Shown here one piece after another: positions 63,818 to 64,000 of a stretch of 64,000 bases of DNA. Numbering within the stretch: the first letter of the stretch is position 1; each line of letters starts with the position of its first letter. The notes under the pieces were generated by a model. It saw nothing but the letters and a program-made list of their open reading frames with translations, searched no databases and was not told the origin of the DNA. Made by a program: the position numbers and the translations under genes. This stretch comes from Shewanella sp. Choline-02u-19 (GTDB lineage Bacteria > Pseudomonadota > Gammaproteobacteria > Enterobacterales > Shewanellaceae): contig NZ_PJBE01000013.1 of assembly GCF_002836205.1 (NCBI RefSeq), forward strand, positions 3,410,001 to 3,474,000, given 5' to 3'.

Positions 63818-64000
63818 ATGAAAAATCTTATCCTGGCGTTTAGTTTACTGTTTAGCTCCTCCCTTCTAGCAGAAGAGGCCGTATCAATCATGTGGCACAA
63901 CTTGGCACCCGGCGCCGCCAACCTGCCAGTTGAAACCAATGTCAATCTAGCCCTAGACGGCAAGAAGGTGATTATTCCTGGTTTTGTGGTACCGCTGAAT
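63818..64000 (+). CDS. DUF3299-like exported protein, 3' end outside window
   Basis: 61 codons visible. Signal peptide MKNLILAFSLLFSSSLLA, then IMWHNLAPGA and LDGKKVIIPGFVVPLN, the typical start of DUF3299 periplasmic proteins often found near ABC-type lipoprotein or heavy-metal systems. The ribosome binding site is not evident. Confidence 0.72.
   Translation, partial: MKNLILAFSLLFSSSLLAEEAVSIMWHNLAPGAANLPVETNVNLALDGKKVIIPGFVVPLN

Overview
The window looks like a chromosomal segment of a Shewanella species. The grounds are the bpfG/bpfD biofilm pair (LapG/LapD homologues) at the left edge, a flavin subunit plus periplasmic tetraheme cytochrome pair at the right edge, and the gene neighbourhood rep / ilvGMEDA / ilvC-ilvY / comM, which is also clustered in E. 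coli. This assignment rests on recognised proteins and remembered gene order, not on a database search.

Layout. 1-3.3 kb: end of the biofilm-adhesin control operon (OmpA-like lipoprotein, BpfG, BpfD). 3.4-4.3 kb: a minus-strand tRNA operon Arg-His-Pro-Pro with decayed tRNA-Pro pieces and repeated terminators behind it. 4.5-9.2 kb: a GAF-GAF-GGDEF-(dead EAL) protein and Rep helicase. 9.5-14.4 kb: a TetR-MFP-RND efflux operon with a perfect 18-bp palindrome over its promoter. 14.5-23.8 kb: UbiK, an RclC-like membrane protein, a PAP2 phosphatase, an Lrp-type regulator, an NSS transporter, a VOC protein, an Aer-like receptor and a class V aminotransferase. 24.1-33.97 kb: branched-chain amino acid synthesis (ilvA, D, E, M, G with an Ile/Val-rich leader peptide and attenuator; ilvC; divergent ilvY). 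An 11-bp tandem array lies between ilvE and ilvD. 34-40.7 kb: a diguanylate cyclase, a LysR regulator, a GNAT enzyme, small membrane proteins and many dispersed repeats.

40.95-54.6 kb: an AT-rich island of about 13.65 kb inserted inside comM. It splits comM into a 5' piece (40751-40959) and a 3' piece (54610-55932). A large serine recombinase lies at the right end. Cargo: a secreted nuclease, a lipoprotein with a G9 tract, a gene split by an in-frame TGA, a three-gene regulator operon (two genes under 60 codons), a run of seven mostly overlapping genes of unknown function, a small serine resolvase with repeated CGTAC motifs upstream, a MazG-like pyrophosphohydrolase, and a restriction-modification unit with an HhH-GPD DNA glycosylase beside it.

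56-64 kb: two tandem PlsC-type acyltransferases, a TonB-C-like lipoprotein, a second branched-chain aminotransferase, a cysteine-rich TetR regulator, and a divergent operon for a Tat-exported flavoprotein reductase, a tetraheme cytochrome and a cupin. The latter looks like a periplasmic electron-transfer system for an unidentified organic substrate. A DUF3299-like gene runs off the right edge.

The most novel material is the comM island (the overlapping unknown operon, and the glycosylase beside the RM genes) and the flavoprotein-cytochrome-cupin operon.
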